A stretch of DNA of 58,720 nucleotides from Pseudodesulfovibrio sp. (GCA_022712855.1 JAFLJT010000022.1:1-58720), one strand, 5' to 3'. Shown: positions 15,014-23,604, numbered from the stretch's first letter. Program-made: numbers and translations. The notes: generated by a model not told the origin, from the letters alone.

Positions 15014-17953
15014 ATGCCTTTGACAAGCAAGGATGTTTTGAACAGTGGCGCGGGCAAGGTGTTCCCCGTCGATATTCCATACTCTGCCCTTCTTGAAAGC
15101 GGCTACTCTTCGACCGGAGCCGTAGCCACAGATGCAACCATAGCCCTCGGTTTTAAGCCCACAGCCGCTTCCACTGCACCACTCAATGATATGACGGCGC
15201 ACTACCTGCTGACCATTCAAAAGATCGGCTCCACGGTCCGCGTCTGGAAACAGGGCGTTGAATTGGCAAACTATACGGGCGGCGTGTTCACTTCAAACGC
15301 TGCTTTCTTGATAAGCGTGTTGACCGCCTACGCTGGCAGCGCCAAGGGCTACTACTCCCGTCTGGACGTTGTTGAACAGGAGATGGCTTACACTGACTTT
15401 TGGGAGTGTTCCGACTTCGTTACAGGTTTATGGGTAGCGAAAGAAGTTATTCTTCCTGTGTTCACAATTCCTGCGTCTTACTCAAATCCCGATGGCACAG
15501 GTAACCGCACAAGTACAATTATCACCTCTGAGGAGGGTGCGCCGTTTAAGACTGGTAGTCTTGCAACCCTGATCAATGGCACTAACTTGACTGACTCTTG
15601 GCTCGTCGAAGCCAAGGCAACTATCGGTAGCAGAATGATATGGCAATTCAGCACACCGAGAATAATAACAGAGGCTAAGTGGTTTCAGGAATACGGCACA
15701 GTGCAGGGTGTGTGGAAATGGCAGGGTAGTAACGATGGGGTTGAGTGGACTGACCTTTCGGCTGACTTTACCTTGGGTGGCGCAGCTTTGTCCGTGATGG
15801 GTGATCTCAGCGCAAATACTGAAGCTTTCCCCTACTACTGCATTAGCGGTGTCAGTGGGGTTACTCGTAGTGCTTCTTACACATACGAGGTGACCTTTAA
15901 AATTACTGACGCTGTTGAATACACCTACGGTCCCGGTGGCGGCAAGTACTACTTCGCTGATGCACTGAATCTTGGCGAAGATTCAAGTGGCAACGGCAAC
16001 AACTGGACGGTCAACGGCACACAGACGCTTGATACGCCGACTAATAACTACTGCACGCTGAATCCACTCCATAAGTACATCAACGCGGGAACTGTTTCTC
16101 TGTCAGAAGGCAATAACAGGGTTGTAGCGGGAACCGCTGACTACGGCCTTTACAATGGAGCATTCCAGTTGCCCACTTCTGGCAAGTGGTACTGGGAACA
16201 GGAGATGACTGGCGCAAATGGGACTGGTGGAATAGGAGCCGACACTACAATAAATATTAACAATGTTATAAGATTTGAAACTACGGCTCTTTACGGTAGT
16301 GCTTGGGCCACGGGTCAGTCGGGTTTATCCGCTATTCAGGCTGGTAACATAATGGGAATCTGCTATGACGCAGACGCTCAGACTGTACAGTTCAAACGGC
16401 AAAATTCGGATCATGGAACCCCAGTTGACCTATCGTCTGCTACTATTAGTTTATTCCCGATGGCTGGCGATTTTTGGAACGCACAAGCCACAGACTCAAC
16501 ACTGAACTTCGGCGCAACAGGCTTCACCTATACACCTCCTACTGGCTTCCTCGCACTCAACACAACCAATCTCCCAGACCCAACCATCCTCAAGTCCTCG
16601 ACTGTTGCTGACTTCGTAACGAGGGTTGGTACTGGCGATGGAATTACCAAGTTGACACTTGGCGGATTAGGGGTTGAATCTGTTAGTCGCACAAGTCAGT
16701 ATTCAAGCAATGGAGTATACACAGAAGATGGGACTGGTATTAATGATGGATGGCACAAATCTGCATCATTTAGTGCTGATTGGTTCCGCTATACTTTTAC
16801 GAATCCACAAATTTGTGACAGGTTGATAGTTGGCAACCGTACTGACCAGACTGCCTATAATATTACAGGTGGAACAATTCAGGCGTCACATGATGGTGCT
16901 GCATGGGATACCCTCGGCACTTTTTCTGGCCGCTCCCAATCTACACCAAACAGAACGGAACATGCGTTCACGAATACCACAGCGTATAAATATTATCAGG
17001 TATCCAGCCCTGTCAATGGAGGCAAAAGCTACATTGACGTATCATTCCTCGCCTTTGGTGTTTATGCCGAAACAGAAGTAGTCCTCCCTGATATGGAAGG
17101 TGGCCCTGACTTTGTGTCCACAAAGTCAACATCATTATCATCCGCGTGGGTTATAAATGACACCGTGCGCGGTGCGGGCGTGGAGATTTATACCAACGGA
17201 TCAGGAGCAGAATATGACAATCCTGATGGTATGCAATCCTTCACTAGCGATGGATATACATTAGGCTCAGGGTTCAACACCAATAGTGATACTGGTTCGT
17301 TCCTCGACCTCTGTCTCAAGGCTGGCGTTGACCAAGGGTTCGAGATTCAGGTGGAGAACAGCTTCGCAAGCGGGGTTACTAGACCCCACAGCTTGGGCAA
17401 GCCAATTACATTCGCGATTTACAAGCCCCTTACGGGAACGAGTGACTGGTTTGTTTGCCACAAAGACCTGCCAGCAGATAAATTCTTGCGACTCAACCAG
17501 ACCTACGCAGTCAGTACGACCAACCTAATGACCACCAATACATCCACAGGGTTCACACCGGATGGTCTGGCTGGTTGGAACGGTATCCCAATGGTCTTTT
17601 ACCTCTTCACCGACTCCGACATATTCAAGGCGTTCAGCTACATTGGCAACGGAGTAGCAGACGGGCCGTTTGCGAATCTCGGTGGGAAGCTATTGAGTGT
17701 GCCATTCTTGAAGAACGTTGATGTAGATGGCTACTGGCACAGCTTTCATACTGCGACTTCACCCGTTAATCCCGATACCAACTATCTGTTGCCAAGTGAG
17801 GCGCTAGCGCAGGGTACTTCCGGCGCATTTCAACGCAGTTATACATCTAACGGCATTAAGATTGAAGCCACGGACTCCCAACTGAACGGCTCCGGCAACC
17901 TGCATGTCGGCCTCGCAATCCTCGAATCAACAAAATATTCAAACTCATACTAA
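15014..17953 (+). CDS. Long tail fibre / receptor-binding protein, cassette 1
   Basis: A 979-aa protein from ATG 15014, directly after the adapter stop. It is a chain of binding modules. The first 160 residues are LamG-like (IPYSALLESGYSS, then SDFVTGLWV). An F5/8C-like module follows (RIITEAKWFQEYGTVQGVWK, WQGSNDGVEWTDL), then a SPRY-like module (LGEDSSGNGNNW, QTLDTPTNNYCTLNPL, SGKWYWEQEM). A second F5/8C-like module comes at about 550-690. The C-terminal region (AFSYIGNGVADGPFANLGGK) ends in GLAILESTKYSNSY. That end and the SPRY module are shared at the DNA level with the fibre at 20088, while the rest differs. It should bind surface glycans of target cells. Confidence 0.72.
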   Translation: MPLTSKDVLNSGAGKVFPVDIPYSALLESGYSSTGAVATDATIALGFKPTAASTAPLNDMTAHYLLTIQKIGSTVRVWKQGVELANYTGGVFTSNAAFLISVLTAYAGSAKGYYSRLDVVEQEMAYTDFWECSDFVTGLWVAKEVILPVFTIPASYSNPDGTGNRTSTIITSEEGAPFKTGSLATLINGTNLTDSWLVEAKATIGSRMIWQFSTPRIITEAKWFQEYGTVQGVWKWQGSNDGVEWTDLSADFTLGGAALSVMGDLSANTEAFPYYCISGVSGVTRSASYTYEVTFKITDAVEYTYGPGGGKYYFADALNLGEDSSGNGNNWTVNGTQTLDTPTNNYCTLNPLHKYINAGTVSLSEGNNRVVAGTADYGLYNGAFQLPTSGKWYWEQEMTGANGTGGIGADTTININNVIRFETTALYGSAWATGQSGLSAIQAGNIMGICYDADAQTVQFKRQNSDHGTPVDLSSATISLFPMAGDFWNAQATDSTLNFGATGFTYTPPTGFLALNTTNLPDPTILKSSTVADFVTRVGTGDGITKLTLGGLGVESVSRTSQYSSNGVYTEDGTGINDGWHKSASFSADWFRYTFTNPQICDRLIVGNRTDQTAYNITGGTIQASHDGAAWDTLGTFSGRSQSTPNRTEHAFTNTTAYKYYQVSSPVNGGKSYIDVSFLAFGVYAETEVVLPDMEGGPDFVSTKSTSLSSAWVINDTVRGAGVEIYTNGSGAEYDNPDGMQSFTSDGYTLGSGFNTNSDTGSFLDLCLKAGVDQGFEIQVENSFASGVTRPHSLGKPITFAIYKPLTGTSDWFVCHKDLPADKFLRLNQTYAVSTTNLMTTNTSTGFTPDGLAGWNGIPMVFYLFTDSDIFKAFSYIGNGVADGPFANLGGKLLSVPFLKNVDVDGYWHSFHTATSPVNPDTNYLLPSEALAQGTSGAFQRSYTSNGIKIEATDSQLNGSGNLHVGLAILESTKYSNSY
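17909..17953 (+). repeat. Fibre 3'-end direct repeat, copy 1
   Basis: The last 45 bases of fibre 1, encoding GLAILESTKYSNSY and stop, match 41 of 45 bases at 22344-22388, the end of fibre 2. Both copies are in the same orientation, so recombination between them would delete or duplicate a whole cassette. Further shared blocks lie about 15970-16060 and 20765-20860 (SPRY-like part) and in the region just before the repeats. Confidence 0.85.
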
Positions 17954-17967
17954 GAAGGAGTATTACT

Positions 17968-18624
17968 ATGGAAAATCTCATATTGAAATCGTCTGGCTGG
18001 TGGGTCGGTCCCTGGAATCGCACCGTAGTTGGTGGGCTGCCTGCAACCAAGGTCGAAGTCGAACGCGGCGGTATTGCTTGTGCCATCGCTGCAAATAAAC
18101 TTTCCAAGGAAGAACGCGAAATTTTAGGCATCTTGCCCTGGCAGGAATATGGAGTGGCCAAATTCCATGATGTCCTGGATTGGGAAGTCGTGGAAGAGGC
18201 CGGCATAAAGATCCGACGTCCCGTCCATGTCGAGTTCAAGGTTGGAGAGGCCAAGGCTGATTTGATGGCGAAGATTGATGGTAAACGAAAAGTTGTTGAA
18301 GAGGGCGGTTTCGTTTTTGATGAAGTGTTTTACGCCACCGATCAGAAAGGGCGCACTGCTTTAGAGAGTGCTCAAGCTGCTTTTGACCTTGATATCAATC
18401 ATGTGGAGACGGATTGGCTTGCACGCGCCCCCGAGACAAACGAGCGTGTCTGGGTTTCTATCGATTCGGCCAAGTATGCAGCACTCATGGTATCCATGCG
18501 GGATCATATTCGCGCCTGCTTTACTGAGCAGCGTCGTAAATCCGAGGAACTCGTCCCCTCTATCAATACCTATGACGATTATCTCTACTTCATCGAATTC
18601 GAGTTGGATTCCAGCTGGCAGTAA
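17968..18624 (+). CDS. Probable fibre assembly chaperone, DUF4376-like, cassette 1
   Basis: A 218-aa protein 14 bases after the fibre stop, with AAGGAG upstream. The C-terminal 95 residues (ALESAQAAFDLDINHVETDW, VWVSIDSAKYAALMVSMRDH, DDYLYFIEFELDSSW) follow the DUF4376 layout: a helical start, a variable loop and a segment ending in an aromatic strand. That domain is typically found in tail fibre assembly genes behind fibre genes. The N-terminal half is unfamiliar. It is not related to the chaperone of cassette 2 at 22401, so each fibre seems to travel with its own assembly factor. Confidence 0.55.
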   Translation: MENLILKSSGWWVGPWNRTVVGGLPATKVEVERGGIACAIAANKLSKEEREILGILPWQEYGVAKFHDVLDWEVVEEAGIKIRRPVHVEFKVGEAKADLMAKIDGKRKVVEEGGFVFDEVFYATDQKGRTALESAQAAFDLDINHVETDWLARAPETNERVWVSIDSAKYAALMVSMRDHIRACFTEQRRKSEELVPSINTYDDYLYFIEFELDSSWQ

Positions 18625-18698
18625 ACATAACTACTTTCATCACTTCTGCTGAATAATAAAGTAACCCCTTGATATAACGTTATTATGGCGCTTTGTAG

Positions 18699-18880
18699 CG
18701 GATTGAAAAACAGTCCGAACAGGAAAGTTGCGTCCTATGAAGCAGGTGTGAGTTGAAACGAGTGTAGCTGCGGAACGAACTTTTGAGGTTCCCGCTGTTG
18801 CCCCATGTAGTCTTCTTTTGGAGACGGGAGGCGCTGGTCTTTGCAGCCAGCCTGCAGATTCCTCCCGTCTCCGTACATGG
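18699..18880 (+). ncRNA. Highly structured untranslated stretch, unknown
   Basis: Several hairpins follow one another in the 282-base gap between cassette 1 and the acidic gene. A 7-bp stem with an AAAAA loop lies at 18699-18717. GCGGAAC pairs with GTTCCCGC (one bulge) at 18770-18795. A large element from 18803 to 18880 has CCATGTA pairing with TACATGG outside, an uninterrupted 12-bp GC-rich stem (18820-18831 with 18861-18872), and a 5-bp stem inside it. The ATG at 18907 follows 26 bases later. No T tract follows, so it does not look like a terminator. It could be a 5' leader controlling the acidic gene, or a small RNA. I know no matching family. Confidence 0.5.
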
Positions 18881-18906
18881 CTTGAAGAGTAAATGGAGAT
18901 CGAGGC

Positions 18907-19227
18907 ATGAGCGAAGAAAATGTAGAGCGCGATGATATTCCCATTCTGTCGGAAGATTTCATGATCGAAACGGCGGAAGAAGTTGGCGATGACAGTACTG
19001 GCGAATCCGAAGAATTGATTGATTATCTAGACGATATTGCTGGTTCTCATCTCGGTGGAGCTGACGAAGTCCCCGGGGACCATTTGGGTGGTCATTCTTT
19101 TGGACCAGAAAGGTCTGGGGCGGACGACAATCCCTTTCTCGGGGATCGGTATGCCGAATTGCGTATCGGATCAGCAGGACTGTCCGAGGTGGAAGACTAC
19201 ATTGAGGAGGTGGAATTGTACCGCTAA
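18907..19227 (+). CDS. Small acidic protein between fibre cassettes, unknown
   Basis: A 106-aa, strongly acidic protein (many Asp and Glu, very few Lys) without hydrophobic segments. It starts at ATG 18907 with TGGAG upstream, ahead of a cluster such as ENVERDDIPILSEDF. The middle has a repeat-like HLGGADEVPGDHLGGHSFG with paired Gly-Gly and His. No family is recognised. It lies between the structured stretch and the adapter of cassette 2 and has no counterpart before cassette 1. A chaperone-like or decoration role, or an anti-host or immunity protein tied to the fibres, are guesses. The open frame and ribosome binding site support a real gene. Confidence 0.6.
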   Translation: MSEENVERDDIPILSEDFMIETAEEVGDDSTGESEELIDYLDDIAGSHLGGADEVPGDHLGGHSFGPERSGADDNPFLGDRYAELRIGSAGLSEVEDYIEEVELYR

Positions 19228-19300
19228 ATCATCAGTCATTTCCTTCTGGCAGTGGCATAACAACAAAGTATTAGAACTATATAATATTAGGAGAATTTAA

Positions 19301-20086
19301 ATGACCACCATTCCTGACATTCAGTTTCTTGATCAGGCTCGGACAGAAAGCGAACTGAAAAACCAATTCTTTTCTGAAATTCTTGATTGCATCGCCGAAT
19401 TGCCTGGTGGCTCGGCTGTCAGCAATTTGACTATTTCTTCAGGGGCAGTCACGCCCGCGACTGCGGCGCATTCTGTGGATACCGAGCACGAAGACAGTTC
19501 AGATGATCTCGATCGTATTGCCGTGACTGAGCACCCTGAGGGGCGCATTCTCATGCTTTCCTGTGCCGATAACAGTCGTAGCGTGACCCTCAAACATGGC
19601 ATGGGTGGCTGGGGTCAGGTCTTGCTGAATGATGAGAGTGACCTTGTTTTGTCCGATACCCGCGATCGGATTGTCCTACAGCGTAAGGCCGATACTTGGG
19701 AGGAGGTATTCAGGGCTGGCCCCTCTCTCCAGTTTGAGATTGTGAATCCTGCCATTCTCAAGGCGGATATGCCGAATGTCATTGAAACAATGTTTAGCGA
19801 CGACTATCAGACGCACACCGGAACAGACCTGGCAGCCTTCACGCCCATTCGCAATAAGATCGAATGGACGTTGACCGCAGCTTCCACCTTTGACGAACTG
19901 TCTCAGGACAATCCCGTAAGCTTGGTGTTTTACATCAAGCCCGCCGGATTCACTTTGTCCTTCGCTGCTAGCGTTTATATCATGTACGGCGAGTCCTTCG
20001 ATGACACGGCTCCCGAGGTACGGGTGAGTGTGGATATTAATGGCTCTGACAAGCGCGTGACTATCGCCAACGCCAAGGCGGTATAG
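19301..20086 (+). CDS. Fibre adapter protein, cassette 2
   Basis: A 261-aa paralogue of the protein at 14239. The shared N-terminal domain is clear (FLDQARTESELKNQFF, LSCADNSRSVTLKHGMGG, LVLSDTRDRIVLQ, WEEVFRAGPS), and the C-terminal beta domain also corresponds (SLVFYIKPAGFTLSFAASVY). AGGAG sits before the ATG. It is followed one base after its stop by a long fibre gene, in the same ATG-after-TAG arrangement as in cassette 1. The function is inferred: an anchoring subunit linking the second fibre to the tail tip. Confidence 0.65.
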   Translation: MTTIPDIQFLDQARTESELKNQFFSEILDCIAELPGGSAVSNLTISSGAVTPATAAHSVDTEHEDSSDDLDRIAVTEHPEGRILMLSCADNSRSVTLKHGMGGWGQVLLNDESDLVLSDTRDRIVLQRKADTWEEVFRAGPSLQFEIVNPAILKADMPNVIETMFSDDYQTHTGTDLAAFTPIRNKIEWTLTAASTFDELSQDNPVSLVFYIKPAGFTLSFAASVYIMYGESFDDTAPEVRVSVDINGSDKRVTIANAKAV

Positions 20087-20087
20087 C

Positions 20088-22388
20088 ATGAGTCTGACAC
20101 CAAATTGCAGGGATACAGGAGGTGGGGCGGCTGCAATTTTCCCCTACCCCATCGACTACTCTGCACTGCTCAATGGCGGGTACATGTCTCGCACTCCCGC
20201 CGTGAGCGGAAACATGAAAACTTGGAGCTTTGGCACTTCGTTCAAGAGGTCTGAACTGAACGAGTACCACTACCTGTTACAAGTATTTACAGAAGGGGCA
20301 GATTACGTTGAAATTCGGATAGAGGACACTAATGTACTCCGCATTTACCTATCAAAAACCAGTGGTGTAAAACTACAACTGGCAACAACACTTGTACTGA
20401 GTGACCCTACAGATTGGTACAACCTCCTTTTTACCCTCGATACTTCTCTGGCAACGCCAGAATTTCACCTGTACTTGAACGAGAAGGAAGTAACAGCTTT
20501 TGATATAGAGACGAACAATCTTGTGCAGAACGAAGAATTCGTTGTGAACCAAGCGGGGCAAGTCCACTACCTATTCACCAAGTTCAACTTTCAATATTCA
20601 TTCAAGGACTACGTTGCGAACACGTATTTGGTAGATGGTACAGCCCTCGCGTTGTCCGATGTTGGTGAGTCTTCCGATCAGGTCACAGGCTTGTGGATTC
20701 TGAAAAACATTAGCTCACTCGATTTCGGTGACGAAGGTTCACTCCTTGAATTCGGCAACGCCATCGACCTCGGCGAAGATTCAAGCGGCAACGGTAACGA
20801 TTGGGCCGTGAGTGGTTCGCCTGTGCAGACGCTTGATACGCCGACGAATAAACACTGCACATTCAATCCGCTTATTGATTCGTGGAACTCCAACGACACC
20901 ACGCTGTCAAACGGCAACACAACCACCACCTCCCCGTCAAATTCAAACTTTGTCATGGCGATGGGTGACCAGCCGTTTAACCTATCAGAAGGCGTGTATT
21001 GGGAATTGGATTTGGACACGCTCACGACTTCGGCATCTTTCTACGCCGGGGCTGTGCAATTCGACTCCCCGTCAATCAACATGCTTATAGCCGGGAACAA
21101 CTATTTCACGGTTAATGAAAACAACTATTATGCTGATGGTGGTACGGCAATTCCGTGGTCCTCACCGGGGATAATTAGTACAGGTGACATACTCAGATTT
21201 GCCTTGAAAGACGGCAAGATGTGGGTTGGGATAAATAACGATTGGCTGGAAAGTGGCGATCCCGCTAATGACACGAATCCGCTTATGACCGGACTGCGGG
21301 ATAAGATGGTTCCTTTCGTTACAACCTATCGCACAGACCAGATTGTCACTCTGCAATCTGGTGCGAGAGGTTTTACATATGCCGCGCCAGCAGGGTTTAA
21401 CCCACTCGACAGTACTTCCATTGCTGTCCCCACCATCCTCAAGTCCGAAGAATATGTAGAAACAATCCTGTTCACCGCACCAACAGACACCACCGTTGAT
21501 TTGAAAATTGGTTGGGACGTTGGCTCGACTGATTGGCTGATGATTCTCAAAAACAGAGACTCGGTTGAAAGTTGGGTCTGGGTTGATACGGTGCGTGGCC
21601 TCAACAAATATTGGGAGAGTGACACAAGCGATGTGGAAGGTACGCTGACCACCGCTGTAACAGTCTCCGGCTCGACGGTAACAATCCCGGCTGACCTGAT
21701 CACAAACGGCGATGACTATGTGGTCACGTTTATCCGCTCTTGTCCTGAAAGCGGGTTGGATATTGTCAAATACACTGGTGATAGTACGTCTGGGAAGACT
21801 GTACCTCACGGCTTAGGCCAAGTTCCCACAGTGATGATCGTCAACAACCTCGAAGTCGCTGGCCAGCACTCGATGCTCTATCACGTTGATCTCGGGCCGA
21901 CGATGTATGTGAGGTTTAACCTAGACCTCGCTGCTGGTGTCTCTTCGGCTACATGGAATGACACCGCGCCTACCTCTACAGAGTTTACACTCGGCAGTAC
22001 CGGAAATGTTAATCAGAGTGGCTATGAACACGTCGCATACCTTTTTGCCGATGGCCCCATATTCAAGGCGTTCAGCTTTGAAGGTAATGGCCTTGCTGAT
22101 GGGCCGTTTGTGAACCTTGGTGGGAAGCCGCTGAGTCTGCCTTTTGTTAAGGCCGATGCTGCTGGCGCACAATGGTATAATTCAGATGCCGCTCGTAGTC
22201 CGTTAAATCCCGTTGATAAGGTCTTGTATTCCAACCTGCCTAATGCGGAGGTGGATAACGGCATTGGTTTTAACTTTGCTTCTACTGGGTTCAAGTTGGG
22301 TACAAATGACGGCAACATAAACCCTAGCGGTACTCTTGTAGTTGGCCTCGCGATCCTCGAATCCACCAAATATTCAAACGCATACTAA
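20088..22388 (+). CDS. Long tail fibre / receptor-binding protein, cassette 2
   Basis: A 766-aa protein from ATG 20088. The N-terminus is a LamG/concanavalin-like module (YPIDYSALLNGGYMS start, DWYNLLFTLDTSLATPEFHL). The SPRY-like module (LGEDSSGNGNDW, QTLDTPTNKHCTFNPL, GVYWELDLDTL) corresponds to the one in fibre 1. Residues about 440-560 hold a repeat-containing beta region, then a TSGKTVPHGLGQVPTVMIV segment typical of phage fibre tips, and a C-terminus almost identical to fibre 1 (AFSFEGNGLADGPFVNLGGK, GLAILESTKYSNAY). It lacks the two F5/8C modules of fibre 1, so the two should bind different surface sugars while using the same ends for anchoring and folding. Confidence 0.72.
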   Translation: MSLTPNCRDTGGGAAAIFPYPIDYSALLNGGYMSRTPAVSGNMKTWSFGTSFKRSELNEYHYLLQVFTEGADYVEIRIEDTNVLRIYLSKTSGVKLQLATTLVLSDPTDWYNLLFTLDTSLATPEFHLYLNEKEVTAFDIETNNLVQNEEFVVNQAGQVHYLFTKFNFQYSFKDYVANTYLVDGTALALSDVGESSDQVTGLWILKNISSLDFGDEGSLLEFGNAIDLGEDSSGNGNDWAVSGSPVQTLDTPTNKHCTFNPLIDSWNSNDTTLSNGNTTTTSPSNSNFVMAMGDQPFNLSEGVYWELDLDTLTTSASFYAGAVQFDSPSINMLIAGNNYFTVNENNYYADGGTAIPWSSPGIISTGDILRFALKDGKMWVGINNDWLESGDPANDTNPLMTGLRDKMVPFVTTYRTDQIVTLQSGARGFTYAAPAGFNPLDSTSIAVPTILKSEEYVETILFTAPTDTTVDLKIGWDVGSTDWLMILKNRDSVESWVWVDTVRGLNKYWESDTSDVEGTLTTAVTVSGSTVTIPADLITNGDDYVVTFIRSCPESGLDIVKYTGDSTSGKTVPHGLGQVPTVMIVNNLEVAGQHSMLYHVDLGPTMYVRFNLDLAAGVSSATWNDTAPTSTEFTLGSTGNVNQSGYEHVAYLFADGPIFKAFSFEGNGLADGPFVNLGGKPLSLPFVKADAAGAQWYNSDAARSPLNPVDKVLYSNLPNAEVDNGIGFNFASTGFKLGTNDGNINPSGTLVVGLAILESTKYSNAY
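22344..22388 (+). repeat. Fibre 3'-end direct repeat, copy 2
   Basis: The second copy of the 45-base block described at 17909-17953, with four mismatches. It encodes the last residues of fibre 2. The two copies are 4.4 kb apart and enclose the cassette 1 chaperone, the structured stretch, the acidic gene, adapter 2 and fibre 2. Confidence 0.85.
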
Positions 22389-22400
22389 AAGGAAAAGATC

Positions 22401-22829
22401 ATGTTTCGATATAATAACGGACAATTCAAACAGACACCCCCGGCCACGGTCGAATACCAGGGCTTCATGCGCACCTTCAGCGATCTCACCCGCGAACAAT
22501 GGGACGAGCTTGGTTACAACGAAGCCATTCTCGCTAAGCGCGAACCATTCACCACGTACACAACCCAATGGGTGAAAGGCAACGACCTGATCTATCGAGA
22601 GGAGATTCTTACAACCACGATGGACGAATCGGCACAGGCAAACGCCACGGCTGACACGGTACGGGCTGAGCGCGATAAGATGCTCATGGCTTCCGATTGG
22701 ACACAGCTTGCGGATTCCACTCTGAACGACGAAGACATGGCGCTCTGGAAGAGTTATCGCCAGACACTCAGGGATATGCCGCAACAGGTCGGATTCCCGC
22801 TTATGGTAAAGTTGCCTGTTGCACCTTAA
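22401..22829 (+). CDS. Tail fibre assembly chaperone (Phage_tail_APC-like), cassette 2
   Basis: A 142-aa protein 12 bases after fibre 2, with AAGGAAA upstream. The last 50 residues carry the phage tail assembly chaperone signature (RDKMLMASDWTQLADSTLND, LWKSYRQTLRDMPQQVGFP), in which the cDWTQ, WxxYRQxLRD and final proline elements are conserved. The N-terminal half is typical of fibre chaperones (FMRTFSDLTREQWDELGYNE). It should help trimerise fibre 2. It is unrelated to the chaperone of cassette 1. It is the last gene of the tail region. Confidence 0.8.
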   Translation: MFRYNNGQFKQTPPATVEYQGFMRTFSDLTREQWDELGYNEAILAKREPFTTYTTQWVKGNDLIYREEILTTTMDESAQANATADTVRAERDKMLMASDWTQLADSTLNDEDMALWKSYRQTLRDMPQQVGFPLMVKLPVAP

Positions 22830-23604
22830 GAATGTTTAGCAAGGAATCTCCCTTTCAATAAGAGTTTAAACTCCTGAACTATTCTTACCGTCACACTTTG
22901 GTGGTCAACTATATCTACCCCTATTTTGTGCTGCCAAAGTGTTCCGGTTTGTCGCCCCTCTTAATTTAATCGATATGTCTTTTAGGTGCAATAACTGGGC
23001 TTGGCGCTGGCGAAAGAGTTAACGCTATACGCTGAAATCTATATGTAAATTGGTCAGAATATTGCAATCGATCGACATTCGCTTTTGGAAGTGAGGATTA
23101 GTGTAAATTTTTACATGTATAAATGAGGTGAAACAGGTGAGACTATTGTGATCGTTCTTTTTGTAGCTTGTTGGATACACTGAAAAAGATAATTGTACTA
23201 ATTTTATATGTATCTATCCATTTGAGTTAAGAGTGGTTGGTGTCAAATCAATGATACTTGTTAATCAGATAAGTAACATTTCAGGTTGTTTATCCACTGC
23301 TCGCTGATATTATTAAATTACTACTTGGTAAGTATATAATTTACATAGTGTCGTGGCTTGCAAACTTACAACTATTAGTCAGAATAATTGTATAATTCAT
23401 ACAAGTTACCATTTGTATGTGAGAAGTCTATTTATGTTGAGTTGGGGTGTTTGATTCATTCTAGTGATGAATTTGTCGCAATAATTGTCACAATAGTCTG
23501 TGATTACGATATCGGTGTGGTCAGATGGGGGGAGGCAAATGTTAGCCGAGAAACATGATTATTGTTTCTTCTGACAAATTGTTATTGAATATGAGGTTAG
23601 GAAA
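22830..23604. other. AT-rich gene-free gap after the tail module
   Basis: About 775 bases without a believable ORF. A 9-bp inverted repeat (22893-22901 with 22934-22942, 32-base spacer) lies soon after the last tail gene and could help stop transcription, though no T tract follows. GAGTTTAAACTC at 22862 is a perfect palindrome. Two TATAAT boxes (23335 and 23391) could be -10 elements, but I see no convincing -35 partners. Base composition is clearly lower in GC than the tail genes. Confidence 0.5.

Noticed and set aside
12720-22829. Diversity-generating retroelement acting on the fibres
   Set aside because: No reverse transcriptase, template repeat or adenine-biased variable repeat was seen.
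12720-22829. Invertible fibre switch like the Mu G segment
   Set aside because: The shared fibre blocks are direct, not inverted, repeats and no invertase gene is present.
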